Shown: one piece after another, positions 22,252 to 30,355 of the stretch
How positions within the stretch are numbered: position 1 is the stretch's first letter
Layout: each line of letters starts with the position of its first letter
Made by a program: the position numbers and the translations under genes
Notes under the pieces: model-generated
What the model saw: the letters and a program-made list of their open reading frames with translations, nothing else
Told to the model about the DNA's origin: nothing
Databases searched by the model: none
From: JAJXWB01 sp039808645
Lineage (GTDB): Bacteria; Pseudomonadota; Alphaproteobacteria; Rhizobiales; Beijerinckiaceae
Assembly (NCBI GenBank): GCA_039808645.1
Contig: JBDHTL010000010.1
Location: forward strand, 1 to 45,996
Direction of reading: 5' to 3'
DNA length: 45,996 nucleotides

Positions 22252-24080
22252 GCGGGGCCGGCAGGATCGTCCGCATCGGCGGCGGCGCGGGCTTCTGGGG
22301 CGATACGGCCGAGGGACCGGCGCAACTCGTGCATGCGGGCGTAAACTATCTGGCGCTCGACTATCTGGCCGAGATCACCATGTCGATCCTGGCGCGGATG
22401 AAGGCCAAAAATCCCGCGCTCGGCTATGCGACCGATTTCGTTTCGCATGTCATGAAGCCGCTGGCGCGCGAGATCTCCGAACGCGGCGTGAAGGTGATCG
22501 CCAATGCGGGCGGCGTGAATCTCGAGGCTTGCCGGGATGCGCTGCAGGCGGCGCTTGCAGAACAGGGCGTTGCTCTGAAGATCGCCATCGTGCAAGGCGA
22601 CGATCTCCTGGACAAGGCCGACCGGCTTCGCGCCGCGGGCGTGCGGGAGATGTTCCGCGGCGAGCCTCTGCCGGAAAAGCTCGCGAGCGTGAACGCCTAT
22701 CTGGGCGCCTTCCCGATCGCCGCCGCGCTCGACGCCGGCGTGCAAGTCGTCATCACCGGGCGCTGCGTCGATTCCGCGCTGGCGCTGGGACCGCTGATCC
22801 ACGAATTCGGCTGGCGCGCAAGCGATTACGATCTCTTGTCCGCCGGCACGCTCGTCGGACATCTCATCGAATGCGGCGCGCAGGTCACCGGCGGCATCGT
22901 GACCGACTGGCGCGCCGTCGAGGGCTGGGACCGCATGGGCTTTCCCATCGCGGAATGCCGCTCCGACGGATCGTTCGAGATCGCCAAGCCCGACGGCACG
23001 GGGGGACTCGTCACCGTCGCGACCGTCAGCGAGCAGATGACCTACGAGGTCGGCGATCCCGCCGCCTATGTCGTGCCGGATGCTATCTGCGACTGGCGCG
23101 ACGTGACCGTATCGCAGACGGGCAGGGACCGGGTGCGCGTGACCGGCGCGCGCGGCCGTCCGCCGACACGAACCTACAAGGCGAGCGCCACCTACGCCGA
23201 CGGGTTTCGCGCGGCGGTGACGATGATGGTCGTCGGCCGCGAGGCGCGCGTCCGGGCGGACGCCGTCGGACAGGCGATCCTCGCGCGCGCCGCGCGTCTG
23301 ATGGAAGCCGCGGGTTTCGGGCCTTTCGCCGAGACGTCGATCGAGATTCTCGGCTCGGAGGCGAGCTACGGCGCCCAAAGCCGCGCGCTGGCGTCCCGCG
23401 AAGTCGTCCTGAAGATCGGCGTCCGCCATGCGCAGCGCGGCGCGCTCGATATTTTCGCTCGCGAAATCTATCCCGCGGCGACCGCCATGGCGCAAAGCCT
23501 GACGGGTTTCGCGGGCGGGCGCCCGGAGCCCCAGCCTGTGGTGCGGCTGTTCTCCTTCCTAATCGATCGCGCCGAGGCGCCGGCGCGCGTCGAGATCGAC
23601 GGACGCACGATCGACATCGTCGATCAGGTTCCCAACGTCGAGGACGAACCGCCGGCGGAGCGGCCGTCGCCGGCCGCCGCCATCCTGCCTGGGGAGACGC
23701 GGCTCGTTCCATTGATCGCGCTCGCCTACGGGCGCAGCGGCGACAAGGGCGACAACGCCAATGTCAGCGTGATCGCGCGCCGGCCTGAATTCGTCGACGT
23801 CATCCGCGCCGGCGCGACGTCGGACGCCGTGCGCGCCTACATGCGCCATTTCGTGGACGGGCCGGTCGAGCGTTTCGAATGGCCTGGTCTCGGCGGGTTC
23901 AATTTTCTGCTTCATCGCGCGCTCGGCGGCGGCGGCGTCGCCTCGCTGCGTCACGATCCCCAGGGCAAGGCGTTCGCGCAGATTCTGCTCGACATGGAAG
24001 TGCCGGCCCCCGCGGCCTGGCTGGCGCCTGACGGACCGCTCGCGTCTTGGCAAGACCGCATCGAAGGACCCGTCTCGTGA
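22236..24080 (+). CDS. AtuA family protein (DUF1446), acyclic terpene utilization-like
   Basis: A 614-residue cytosolic protein. It starts with the family's RIVRIGGGAGFWGDTAEGPA segment. The large DUF1446 domain spans about residues 5-455 (LDYLAEITMSILA, IANAGGVN, TGRCVDSALALGPLIHEFGW), and a C-terminal alpha/beta domain spans about 490-600 (LAYGRSGDKGDNANVSVIAR). AtuA is required for citronellol/geraniol use in Pseudomonas, but its reaction is not established. ATG 22236 overlaps the hydratase gene by 16 nt; a GTG at 22248 would give a 4-nt GTGA overlap. The stop overlaps the biotin carboxylase start (GTGA). Tight coupling to hydratase and carboxylase argues for a step in the same pathway, perhaps replacing the missing lyase. 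Confidence 0.9.
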   Translation: MDRQVSGAGRIVRIGGGAGFWGDTAEGPAQLVHAGVNYLALDYLAEITMSILARMKAKNPALGYATDFVSHVMKPLAREISERGVKVIANAGGVNLEACRDALQAALAEQGVALKIAIVQGDDLLDKADRLRAAGVREMFRGEPLPEKLASVNAYLGAFPIAAALDAGVQVVITGRCVDSALALGPLIHEFGWRASDYDLLSAGTLVGHLIECGAQVTGGIVTDWRAVEGWDRMGFPIAECRSDGSFEIAKPDGTGGLVTVATVSEQMTYEVGDPAAYVVPDAICDWRDVTVSQTGRDRVRVTGARGRPPTRTYKASATYADGFRAAVTMMVVGREARVRADAVGQAILARAARLMEAAGFGPFAETSIEILGSEASYGAQSRALASREVVLKIGVRHAQRGALDIFAREIYPAATAMAQSLTGFAGGRPEPQPVVRLFSFLIDRAEAPARVEIDGRTIDIVDQVPNVEDEPPAERPSPAAAILPGETRLVPLIALAYGRSGDKGDNANVSVIARRPEFVDVIRAGATSDAVRAYMRHFVDGPVERFEWPGLGGFNFLLHRALGGGGVASLRHDPQGKAFAQILLDMEVPAPAAWLAPDGPLASWQDRIEGPVS

Positions 24081-25573
24081 CCAATGCTCCGCCCGCGCCG
24101 CTGTTTCGAAAGGTTCTGGTCGCCAACCGCGGCGAGATCGCCGTGCGCGTGATGCGGACCTTGCGCGAGATGAGCATCGACAGCCTCGCCATTCACCATC
24201 GCGTCGAGGCCCGTTCGGCGCATGTCCGCTTCGCCGACGAGGCCCGCGAAGTGCACGGCGAGACGCCCGTCGTCGCGCATCTCGACGCCGATCAGATCAT
24301 CGCCGTCGCCCGCGCCTGCGGCGCAGACGCCATTCATCCGGGCTATGGCTTTCTCTCCGAAAATGCAGGCTTCGCACGGAAGGCGAAAGCGGCAGGCCTC
24401 GTGTTCATCGGGCCGGACGCCGACACGATCGACCTTATGGGCGACAAGATTTCGGCGCGCGATTTCGCCGCCGCGCATGGCGTGCCGGTCGCGCCCTCCG
24501 TGCAGGCGAAAGGCGATATCGAGGCTTTCATCTCTGAAGCCGGCGGGATCGGCTTCCCGCTCCTGATCAAGGCGGCGGCCGGCGGCGGCGGCAAGGGGAT
24601 GAGCATCGTGCGCGACGCCTCGGAACTGCGCGAGCGGGCGCGGCTCGCCTCGGGCGAGGCGCTGCGCTATTTCGGCGATGGCCGCATCTACGCCGAAACC
24701 TATGTCGAGCGCCCGCGCCACATCGAGGTTCAGGTGCTGGGCGACGGCGCCGGCAATGCGATCCATCTCCACGAGCGCGAATGCTCCGTGCAGCGCCGCT
24801 TCCAGAAGATCATCGAGGAGGCCCCGGCGGCGCCGCTGCCGGATCGCGTGCGCGCCGACATCTGCGCCGCGGCGGTCCGGCTCGCGGCGGCCTCGCGCTA
24901 CAGAAACGCCGGCACGGTCGAATTCATCCTCGGCGCCGACGGCCGTTTCTTTTTCCTGGAAATGAACACGCGCCTGCAGGTCGAGCATCCAGTCACCGAA
25001 ATGATCTGCGGCCTCGATCTCGTGCGCGCGCAGATCGAGATTGCGGCCGGCCGCGCCTTGCCGTTCACGCAGGCGAACATCCCCCAGCGCGGGCACGCGA
25101 TCGAATGCCGCATCTGCGCCGAGGACCCGGACAATAATTTCACGCCGGCGACCGGCTCGATCCGCCTGCTGCGCGCGCCGGCCGGCCCGCATATCCGCTT
25201 CGAAAATGCGCTCGACGAGGGGCAGAAGGTGACGGCGGATTTCGATCCGATGCTGGCGAAGCTCGTCGTCTGGGGCGAGAACCGCGGGCAGGCGATCGAG
25301 CGCATGGCCGCGGCCTTGGGCGAGCTGACGCTGCTCGGACTGCGCACGAACATCGACTATCTCTCGCGCATCCTGCGCACGCAGGCCTTCCGCGCCGGAG
25401 CAATTCACACAGGCTTCGTGACCGAACAGGCCGGTGCGCTCGCGCCGGCGCCGCCGGATCGCGCGGCGCGCGATCACGCCCTGATCCTGGCGGCGCTCGG
25501 GCAGCGCAATTTCCGCGAATCTATCGAGATCGTCGAGGACCCCTACGCCTCGATGGGCGGATGGAGAAATTGA
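24077..25573 (+). CDS. Acyl-CoA carboxylase, biotin carboxylase subunit
   Basis: A 498-residue ATP-grasp enzyme that carboxylates biotin with bicarbonate and ATP. It begins at GTG 24077, which overlaps the upstream stop. Features in order: N-terminal LVANRGEIAVRVMRTLRE; ADAIHPGYGFLSEN; the glycine-rich ATP loop KAAAGGGGKGM; and catalytic EMNTRLQVEHPVTE. A C-terminal biotin carboxylase domain follows. Methylcrotonyl- and geranyl-CoA carboxylase alpha chains normally continue (650-700 residues) through a BT domain into a biotin-carrier domain. Here the gene stops at TGA 25571-25573, and the rest is a separate gene 1 nt later. Confidence 0.95.
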   Translation: MTNAPPAPLFRKVLVANRGEIAVRVMRTLREMSIDSLAIHHRVEARSAHVRFADEAREVHGETPVVAHLDADQIIAVARACGADAIHPGYGFLSENAGFARKAKAAGLVFIGPDADTIDLMGDKISARDFAAAHGVPVAPSVQAKGDIEAFISEAGGIGFPLLIKAAAGGGGKGMSIVRDASELRERARLASGEALRYFGDGRIYAETYVERPRHIEVQVLGDGAGNAIHLHERECSVQRRFQKIIEEAPAAPLPDRVRADICAAAVRLAAASRYRNAGTVEFILGADGRFFFLEMNTRLQVEHPVTEMICGLDLVRAQIEIAAGRALPFTQANIPQRGHAIECRICAEDPDNNFTPATGSIRLLRAPAGPHIRFENALDEGQKVTADFDPMLAKLVVWGENRGQAIERMAAALGELTLLGLRTNIDYLSRILRTQAFRAGAIHTGFVTEQAGALAPAPPDRAARDHALILAALGQRNFRESIEIVEDPYASMGGWRN

Positions 25574-25574
25574 C

Positions 25575-26078
25575 ATGGCGCTCCACCTCACGCTCGACGG
25601 CGAGACGCATTCGATCGAGATCGTCCAACGCCGGCCGGTCCTCCGATTGAAGGTCGACGGCCGCGCGTACGAAATCGTCGGCCATGACGCCGGCCCGACA
25701 GGCAGTGCGATCATCGGCGGCGAGACCGTCGCCTTCGCGCGGGCGCTGGTCTCGGATCAGCGGGAAACCTGTTTCGTCCGGCTCCACGGACGCACGCACG
25801 AGATCCGCCTGATCGACCCGCGCGAGGAAACCGGCGCGCACGACGCCACCCGCGACGAGATCCACGCGCCGATGCCCGGCGCGGTGATTTCCGTTCACAA
25901 GGCGGCGGGCGAGGCGGTTGCGCGCGGCGAGACGATCGTCACGATCGAAAGCATGAAGCTGCAGACAGCGCTGACGGCGCCGCGCGACGGACACGTGCTC
26001 GAGGTGCTGAAAGGCGCAGGCGAAAAATTCGACAAGGACGAATTGCTCGCGCGGCTCGCGCCCGAAGCCGAGGGTTGA
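25575..26078 (+). CDS. Biotin carboxyl carrier subunit of the acyl-CoA carboxylase
   Basis: A 167-residue protein. Residues about 1-85 resemble the beta-strand-rich BT (tether) region of carboxylase alpha chains; residues 95-165 form the biotinyl domain with ESMKLQ at 125-130, Lys128 being the biotin site (family consensus EAMKM). The ATG follows the biotin carboxylase stop after one base, with GGAG about 8 nt upstream, so it is independently translated. The two proteins together equal one ordinary methylcrotonyl/geranyl-CoA carboxylase alpha chain cut near the start of the BT domain. It ends 4 nt before the transferase gene. Confidence 0.92.
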   Translation: MALHLTLDGETHSIEIVQRRPVLRLKVDGRAYEIVGHDAGPTGSAIIGGETVAFARALVSDQRETCFVRLHGRTHEIRLIDPREETGAHDATRDEIHAPMPGAVISVHKAAGEAVARGETIVTIESMKLQTALTAPRDGHVLEVLKGAGEKFDKDELLARLAPEAEG

Positions 26079-26082
26079 GACC

Positions 26083-27690
26083 ATGCGCAAGATCCAGTCC
26101 GCCCTCTCGACCGCGTCGGCGGAGTTCCGCCGCAACGAGGCGCACAATCGCGCGCTGGTCGAGGCTTTCCGCGAAAAGCAGGACAAGGCGCGTCACGCGC
26201 GGCCGCAGCGCGATCTCGACCGCCTCGCGATCCAGGGCAAGATGCGCCCGCGCGAGCGGGTCGAGAAGCTGCTCGATCCCGGCACGCCTTTTCTCGAACT
26301 GTCGTCGCTGGCCGCCAACATGGCCTATGGCGGGGAGTCGCCCTCGGCCAGCTCCATCGTCGGCATCGGAATCGTCAGCGGACGCGAGGTGATCGTCCGC
26401 GCCGACGATTCCACCGTGAAGGGCGGCGCGTGGTATCCGCTGACGACGAAGAAGGGCGTGCGCGCGCTCGACATCGCCATCGAGAACAGGCTGCCCGTCG
26501 TCCATCTCTGCGATTCCGCCGGCGGCTTCCTGCCGCTGCAATCGGAACTCTTCCCTGACAAGTACATGGGCGGCCGGCTGTTCCGCAACCAATCGATCCT
26601 GTCGAAGATGGGGGTCAAGCAATTGTCGCTCGTGTTCGGCCATTGCACGGCCGGCGGCGCCTATATTCCGAGCCTGTCCGACTACAACGTGATCGTGCGC
26701 GGCACGGGCGCCGTGTTCCTGGGCGGCCCGCCGCTCGTGCGCGCGGCGACCGGAGAAATCTCCACCGTCGAGGAGCTGGGCGGCGCCGACATGCACACGA
26801 CGGTCAGCGGCACGTGCGATTATGCCGCCGCGAACGAAGACGAGGCGATCCTGATCGGCCGCGAGATCGTGTCGAACTGGGACCGTCCCGCGAAATGGGC
26901 CGCGCAGCGCGATGCGCCGGAACCGCCGGCCTACGATCCGACGGAGCTCTACGGCATCCTGCCCGACGACGTGAAGAAGCAGTTCGACATGCGCGAGATC
27001 ATCGCGCGCATCGTCGACGGCAGCCGCTTCCACGAATATCAGCCGAACTACGGAACGACGCTGGTCTGCGGCTATGCGAACATCTGGGGTTTCAAGGTCG
27101 GCATTCTCGCCAACAACGGCGTGCTGTTCAACGATTCCTCGCTGAAGGGCGCGCATTTCATCGAATTGTGCGACCAGAACAATACGCCGCTCGTGTTCCT
27201 GCAGAACATCACCGGCTACATGGTCGGTCGCGAATACGAGCGGCGCGGCATCTCGAAGGACGGCGCCAAGATGATCATGGCGCAGAGCTGCGCGCGCGTG
27301 CCGAAATTCACGGTCATGTGCAACGGCTCGTTCGGCGCCGGCAATTACGGCATGTGCGGGCGCGCCTTCGATGCGCGCCTGCTGTTCGCCTGGCCCAATC
27401 ACCAGATCGGCGTGATGGGCGGCGACCAGGCCGCCAATACGCTGGTGGAGGTCAAGGCGAACCAGATGCGCCGCGCCGGCGAGCCGCTCGACCAGGCGAC
27501 GCTCGAGCGGGTGCGTGCGGAGACGCTGGCCGCCTATCAGGAACAGACATCGGCCTATTACTCGACCTCGGAAGTGTGGGACGATGGCGTCATCGATCCG
27601 GTCGACACGCGCAATGCGCTGGGCGTCGCGATTTCGGTTTCGCTGAACGCGCCGCTCGGCGAAAAGGGATATGGCGTGTTCCGGTTCTGA
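26083..27690 (+). CDS. Acyl-CoA carboxylase, carboxyltransferase (beta) subunit; methylcrotonyl/geranyl-CoA type
   Basis: A 535-residue carboxyltransferase that moves CO2 from biotin to an acyl-CoA. Landmarks: KMRPRERVEKLLDPGTPFLE at the N-terminus; CDSAGGFLPLQSELFPD; GHCTAGGAYIPSLSDYN; GGPPLVRAATGE; and in the second half ITGYMVGREYERRGI and GSFGAGNYGMCGRAFDARLL. This pattern is that of MccB/AtuC proteins, which carboxylate the gamma carbon of a beta-methyl enoyl-CoA, rather than propionyl-CoA carboxylase. Length is typical. Methylcrotonyl- versus geranyl-CoA specificity cannot be decided by eye. It is encoded directly behind the two alpha pieces, completing the enzyme. Confidence 0.94.
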   Translation: MRKIQSALSTASAEFRRNEAHNRALVEAFREKQDKARHARPQRDLDRLAIQGKMRPRERVEKLLDPGTPFLELSSLAANMAYGGESPSASSIVGIGIVSGREVIVRADDSTVKGGAWYPLTTKKGVRALDIAIENRLPVVHLCDSAGGFLPLQSELFPDKYMGGRLFRNQSILSKMGVKQLSLVFGHCTAGGAYIPSLSDYNVIVRGTGAVFLGGPPLVRAATGEISTVEELGGADMHTTVSGTCDYAAANEDEAILIGREIVSNWDRPAKWAAQRDAPEPPAYDPTELYGILPDDVKKQFDMREIIARIVDGSRFHEYQPNYGTTLVCGYANIWGFKVGILANNGVLFNDSSLKGAHFIELCDQNNTPLVFLQNITGYMVGREYERRGISKDGAKMIMAQSCARVPKFTVMCNGSFGAGNYGMCGRAFDARLLFAWPNHQIGVMGGDQAANTLVEVKANQMRRAGEPLDQATLERVRAETLAAYQEQTSAYYSTSEVWDDGVIDPVDTRNALGVAISVSLNAPLGEKGYGVFRF

Positions 27691-27712
27691 GGGCGTGGAC
27701 GGAGGGAGAAAG

Positions 27713-29218
27713 ATGGCTCTGCGGACCTACGGCCTGATCGACGTCCTCCGGCGCAACGCCGCCACGGCAGGCGCGCGCGCGGCTTTCGCGTTCGAGGACC
27801 AGTCGGTCACGCATGCCGATCATCTGCGCCGCGTCGAGCGTTTCGCAGCCGCGCTTTCGGCCGCCGGCGTGAACCCGGGCGACCGGATCGCCATCGTCGC
27901 CGACAACAGCCCCGACTTCGTTGCTGCTTATGGCGCCGCCGCCTGGCTCGGGGCGATCCTCGTGCCGGTCAACTGGCGCCTGAGCGCGGACGAGATCGCT
28001 TTCATCATTGCGGACGCTGCGCCGGTTCTCGTCCTCGCAAGCTCCGCGCGGCAGGAGCCGCTTCGGGCGCCCAGACCCGAATATGCGTCGGTCCGGCGCT
28101 GGATCGGCATAGACGCATCCATCGCCACGTTCGAGAACCTCCAGGACCTGATCGACAGGGCCGGCGCGGCGCCCGCGCCGCAGCCGGGCGCGGGCGCGTT
28201 CGTCATGATCCACACGGCCGCCGTCGGCGGGCGTCCGCGCGGCGCGCTGCTGACGCAGGCCAGCCTCCTTACCAATTCCATGCAGGCGATCGCAGCCTGG
28301 AACGTGACGCGCGACGACGTCGGCTACCTGCCGCTGCCGTTGTTCCACGTCGCCGGTCTCAACCTTCTGCTCACCTGCCTCCACGCCGGCGCCTGCGCGG
28401 TCGTGGCGTCGAAATTCGAAGCGCAACAGGCAAAGGCGCAGATTGCCGCGCGCAAGGCGACGCTGTTCGTCGAATTCGCGCCGATGCTCGGACAATTGCT
28501 CGACGCCGCCGCAGGCGACGGATCGCTTGCGAGCCTGCGCATCGTGTCCGGCCTCGACACGCCCGAGACGATCGACAGATTCGAGGCGGCCTGCCCCGGC
28601 GCCCGCTTCTACGCGGCCTTCGGACAGACCGAAACCTCCGGCTTCGTCACCACGGCGCCCTATCGCGAGCGGCCGGGCTCGGCGGGCCTGCCGATGTTCA
28701 TGAACGCGGTCGCGGTGGTGGACGAGGGCGACCGGCCCCTGCCGACGGGCGAAACGGGCGAGATCGTCGTTCGCGGGCCGGGCGTATTCGAGGGATACTG
28801 GAACTTGCCCGAGGATACCGCGAGCGTGTTCCGCAACGGTTGGCATCACACTGGCGACACCGGCGCCTTCGACGACGACGGCTATCTTTTCTACAAGGGC
28901 CGCAGCGCCGCCAAGGAACTGATCAAGCCCGGCGGCGAGAATGTCTATCCGGCGGAAGTCGAAGCGATTCTCAAGGCGCATCCGGCCGTCGAGGAGGCGA
29001 TCGTCTTCGGCGTGCCCGACAAGGAATGGGGCGAGGCGATCAAGGCTGTTTGCACGCTGCGCGCGGGCGGCGGCGCGACGACGGACGAGATCATCGCCTT
29101 CGTCGCGGACCGCATTGCGCGCTACAAGCGCCCGAAACATCTCGTCCTGACGGCTGCGCTGCCGCGCAAGCCGGACGGGACGCCCGACCGCGCAAGGACG
29201 AAGCTCGATTTCGCCTGA
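27713..29218 (+). CDS. AMP-binding (acyl-CoA ligase-like) protein with degenerate motifs
   Basis: A 501-residue member of the adenylate-forming superfamily, last in the operon. The start at ATG 27713 has GGAGGGAGAAAG before it. Fold markers are intact: LPLPLFHVAGLN, AFGQTETSG, HHTGDTGAFDDDGYLFYKGR and KPGGENVYPAEVEAIL. But the ATP loop reads HTAAVGGRPRGALL (167-180) where active enzymes have TSGTTGxPKG, and the end reads LPRKPDGTPDR where the catalytic Lys of a GK pair is expected, here Thr. It may be a specialised ligase subfamily, a thioesterification-only enzyme or a non-catalytic partner. A strong hairpin terminator follows the stop. Confidence 0.88.
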   Translation: MALRTYGLIDVLRRNAATAGARAAFAFEDQSVTHADHLRRVERFAAALSAAGVNPGDRIAIVADNSPDFVAAYGAAAWLGAILVPVNWRLSADEIAFIIADAAPVLVLASSARQEPLRAPRPEYASVRRWIGIDASIATFENLQDLIDRAGAAPAPQPGAGAFVMIHTAAVGGRPRGALLTQASLLTNSMQAIAAWNVTRDDVGYLPLPLFHVAGLNLLLTCLHAGACAVVASKFEAQQAKAQIAARKATLFVEFAPMLGQLLDAAAGDGSLASLRIVSGLDTPETIDRFEAACPGARFYAAFGQTETSGFVTTAPYRERPGSAGLPMFMNAVAVVDEGDRPLPTGETGEIVVRGPGVFEGYWNLPEDTASVFRNGWHHTGDTGAFDDDGYLFYKGRSAAKELIKPGGENVYPAEVEAILKAHPAVEEAIVFGVPDKEWGEAIKAVCTLRAGGGATTDEIIAFVADRIARYKRPKHLVLTAALPRKPDGTPDRARTKLDFA

Positions 29219-29222
29219 GCCT

Positions 29223-29251
29223 CGCGAGAAACGCTGGGCGCGTTTCTCGCG
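29223..29251 (+). terminator. Hairpin terminator after the carboxylase operon
   Basis: CGCGAGAAACGC and GCGTTTCTCGCG form a perfect 12-bp stem with a 5-nt loop (TGGGC), 4 nt after the ligase stop. Only a weak pyrimidine stretch (CCCTTT) follows. Position and stem strength point to transcription termination. Confidence 0.65.
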
Positions 29252-29376
29252 GAGCCCTTTCGCGCCATCGGGGGAATGCGGGGCGCCCGTCGTCGACATA
29301 GAGCCGGCGACCCTTCAGGCCGCCTTGCTTCGCTCCGGATCTCGAACCGCGGCGTCGCGCGCCTGCGGACCCAGCG

Positions 29377-29698
29377 TGGAATTCCTGCGGGCGCTGGCAG
29401 CGCGTCATCCGGGGTCAGGCCGCCGCCAACCGCACGCCGCTGATCGCCGCCAACCGCGTCGGCATCGAAAGCGCGAAGACAGGCTCGCGGATTTTCCACG
29501 GCTCTTCCTTCGTCGCCGATCACACGGGTCAGGATCGCCGAAGCAGGCCGCATGCAGGAAGGCGTCATCGCCGCAGCGCTCGACATGGAGACGATCGCGA
29601 ATTGCCGGCGCGCCTGGGACGTGTTCCGCGACCGGCGCTGCGACCTCTCCGGCGACATAACGATGCCCACGTCGGCGCGGCTGCTACCGACGACCTGA
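29377..29698 (+). pseudogene. C-terminal fragment of an N-carbamoylputrescine amidase/nitrilase-type gene, frameshifted
   Basis: In one frame the sequence reads GRWQRVIRGQAAANRTPLIA, then ANRVG and FHGSSFVADHTG (to about 29537). One base over it resumes as IAEAGRMQEGVIAAALDMET, then RRAWDVFRDRRCDL, and stops at 29698. This is the C-terminal third of a carbon-nitrogen hydrolase of the AguB type (usual pattern ASNR...GSSFIAD...FRDRRPDLY). The N-terminal two thirds, including catalytic Glu, Lys and Cys, are absent. It is a relic between the catabolic locus and the oxidase operon. Confidence 0.7.
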
Positions 29699-29788
29699 AC
29701 GATCGGAACCGAATGGACATCGCCGGTCGGCATGAACGCGAGCGCCGCGCAAGACATGGCCGTCGGAAACATTGCCGTTTGTCAATTT

Positions 29789-29831
29789 TTGATCGAGATC
29801 AACTGAGACTCGCCTGTCCCGCAGCTAGTCT
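29789..29831 (+). promoter_or_regulatory. Perfect FNR/FixK-type box with -10 element upstream of the oxidase operon
   Basis: TTGAT-CGAG-ATCAA at 29789-29802 is an exact match to the FNR/ANR/FixK consensus TTGAT-N4-ATCAA. TAGTCT (29826-29831) follows as a -10. A start near 29837 would centre the box at about -41.5, the standard class II activator position. It precedes the ctaB remnant and the coxC-sco-coxB-coxA genes. No other convincing box was noticed in the window. Confidence 0.75.
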
Positions 29832-29930
29832 TGCGACAAAGCGTCGCTATCGCGACGAGATAAAGATCGTCGAAAAAGTCGATCGAGGGCGGAATTGGGA
29901 CGGCAAGCCGAGCAGGTCGCTGATCAGTCC

Positions 29931-30307
29931 GTGTGCGCGCGCGAGCGTTCGCGCGCGCCGTTCAACGATCACATCCTGCTGCTCAACCCGCGCGTCATGT
30001 CGCTCGTCGCCTTCACGGGCTCCGTCGGCTTTCTTCTCGCGCCGGGGCGCTTCGACTGGGCGACGTTCTTGGCGGCGCTCGGCGCGATGGCCGCCGCGAC
30101 CGGCGCCTGCGGCGCTCTCGACGTGTGGTGGGAGCCGACATCGGCGCCTTCATGGCCCGCACGGCTCAGCGGCCGATCCTGCGCGGGGCCGTCGATGCGG
30201 AGCGACGCAAGGCGGCGACGCGGGTTTTCGGGTTTTCGATTTTCTACATGTTTGCGCTGTTCGCGACGATTCTGATCGAAAGCGTCGTCGCGCGCCGGCT
30301 GCAATAG
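29931..30307 (+). pseudogene. ctaB: Deleted and frameshifted ctaB (protoheme IX farnesyltransferase) remnant
   Basis: The first frame reads FNDHILLLNPRVMSLVAFTG, then GACGALDVWW, the N-terminus of heme O synthase. Around 30130 the frame shifts by one base and continues as ADIGAFMARTAQRPILRG, the start of the Asp-rich prenyl-diphosphate region. The sequence then jumps to VFGFSIFYMFALFATILIES and stops at 30307; this is the extreme C-terminus of the family. About 200 central residues, with the remaining helices and second Asp motif, are missing. The enzyme cannot work, so heme O/A for the oxidase must come from a copy elsewhere. It is the first element of the oxidase transcription unit. Confidence 0.75.
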
Positions 30308-30355
30308 GCGTTCGGGCTGTCGGCGTCACAGGTTCGGACGGGGCGGGAGGAATTC

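Noticed and set aside
24047..24076. Longer biotin carboxylase starting at 24047
   Set aside because: Would overlap the AtuA gene by 34 nt and add MARPHRRTRL, not part of the family; GTG 24077 with the GTGA overlap is better.
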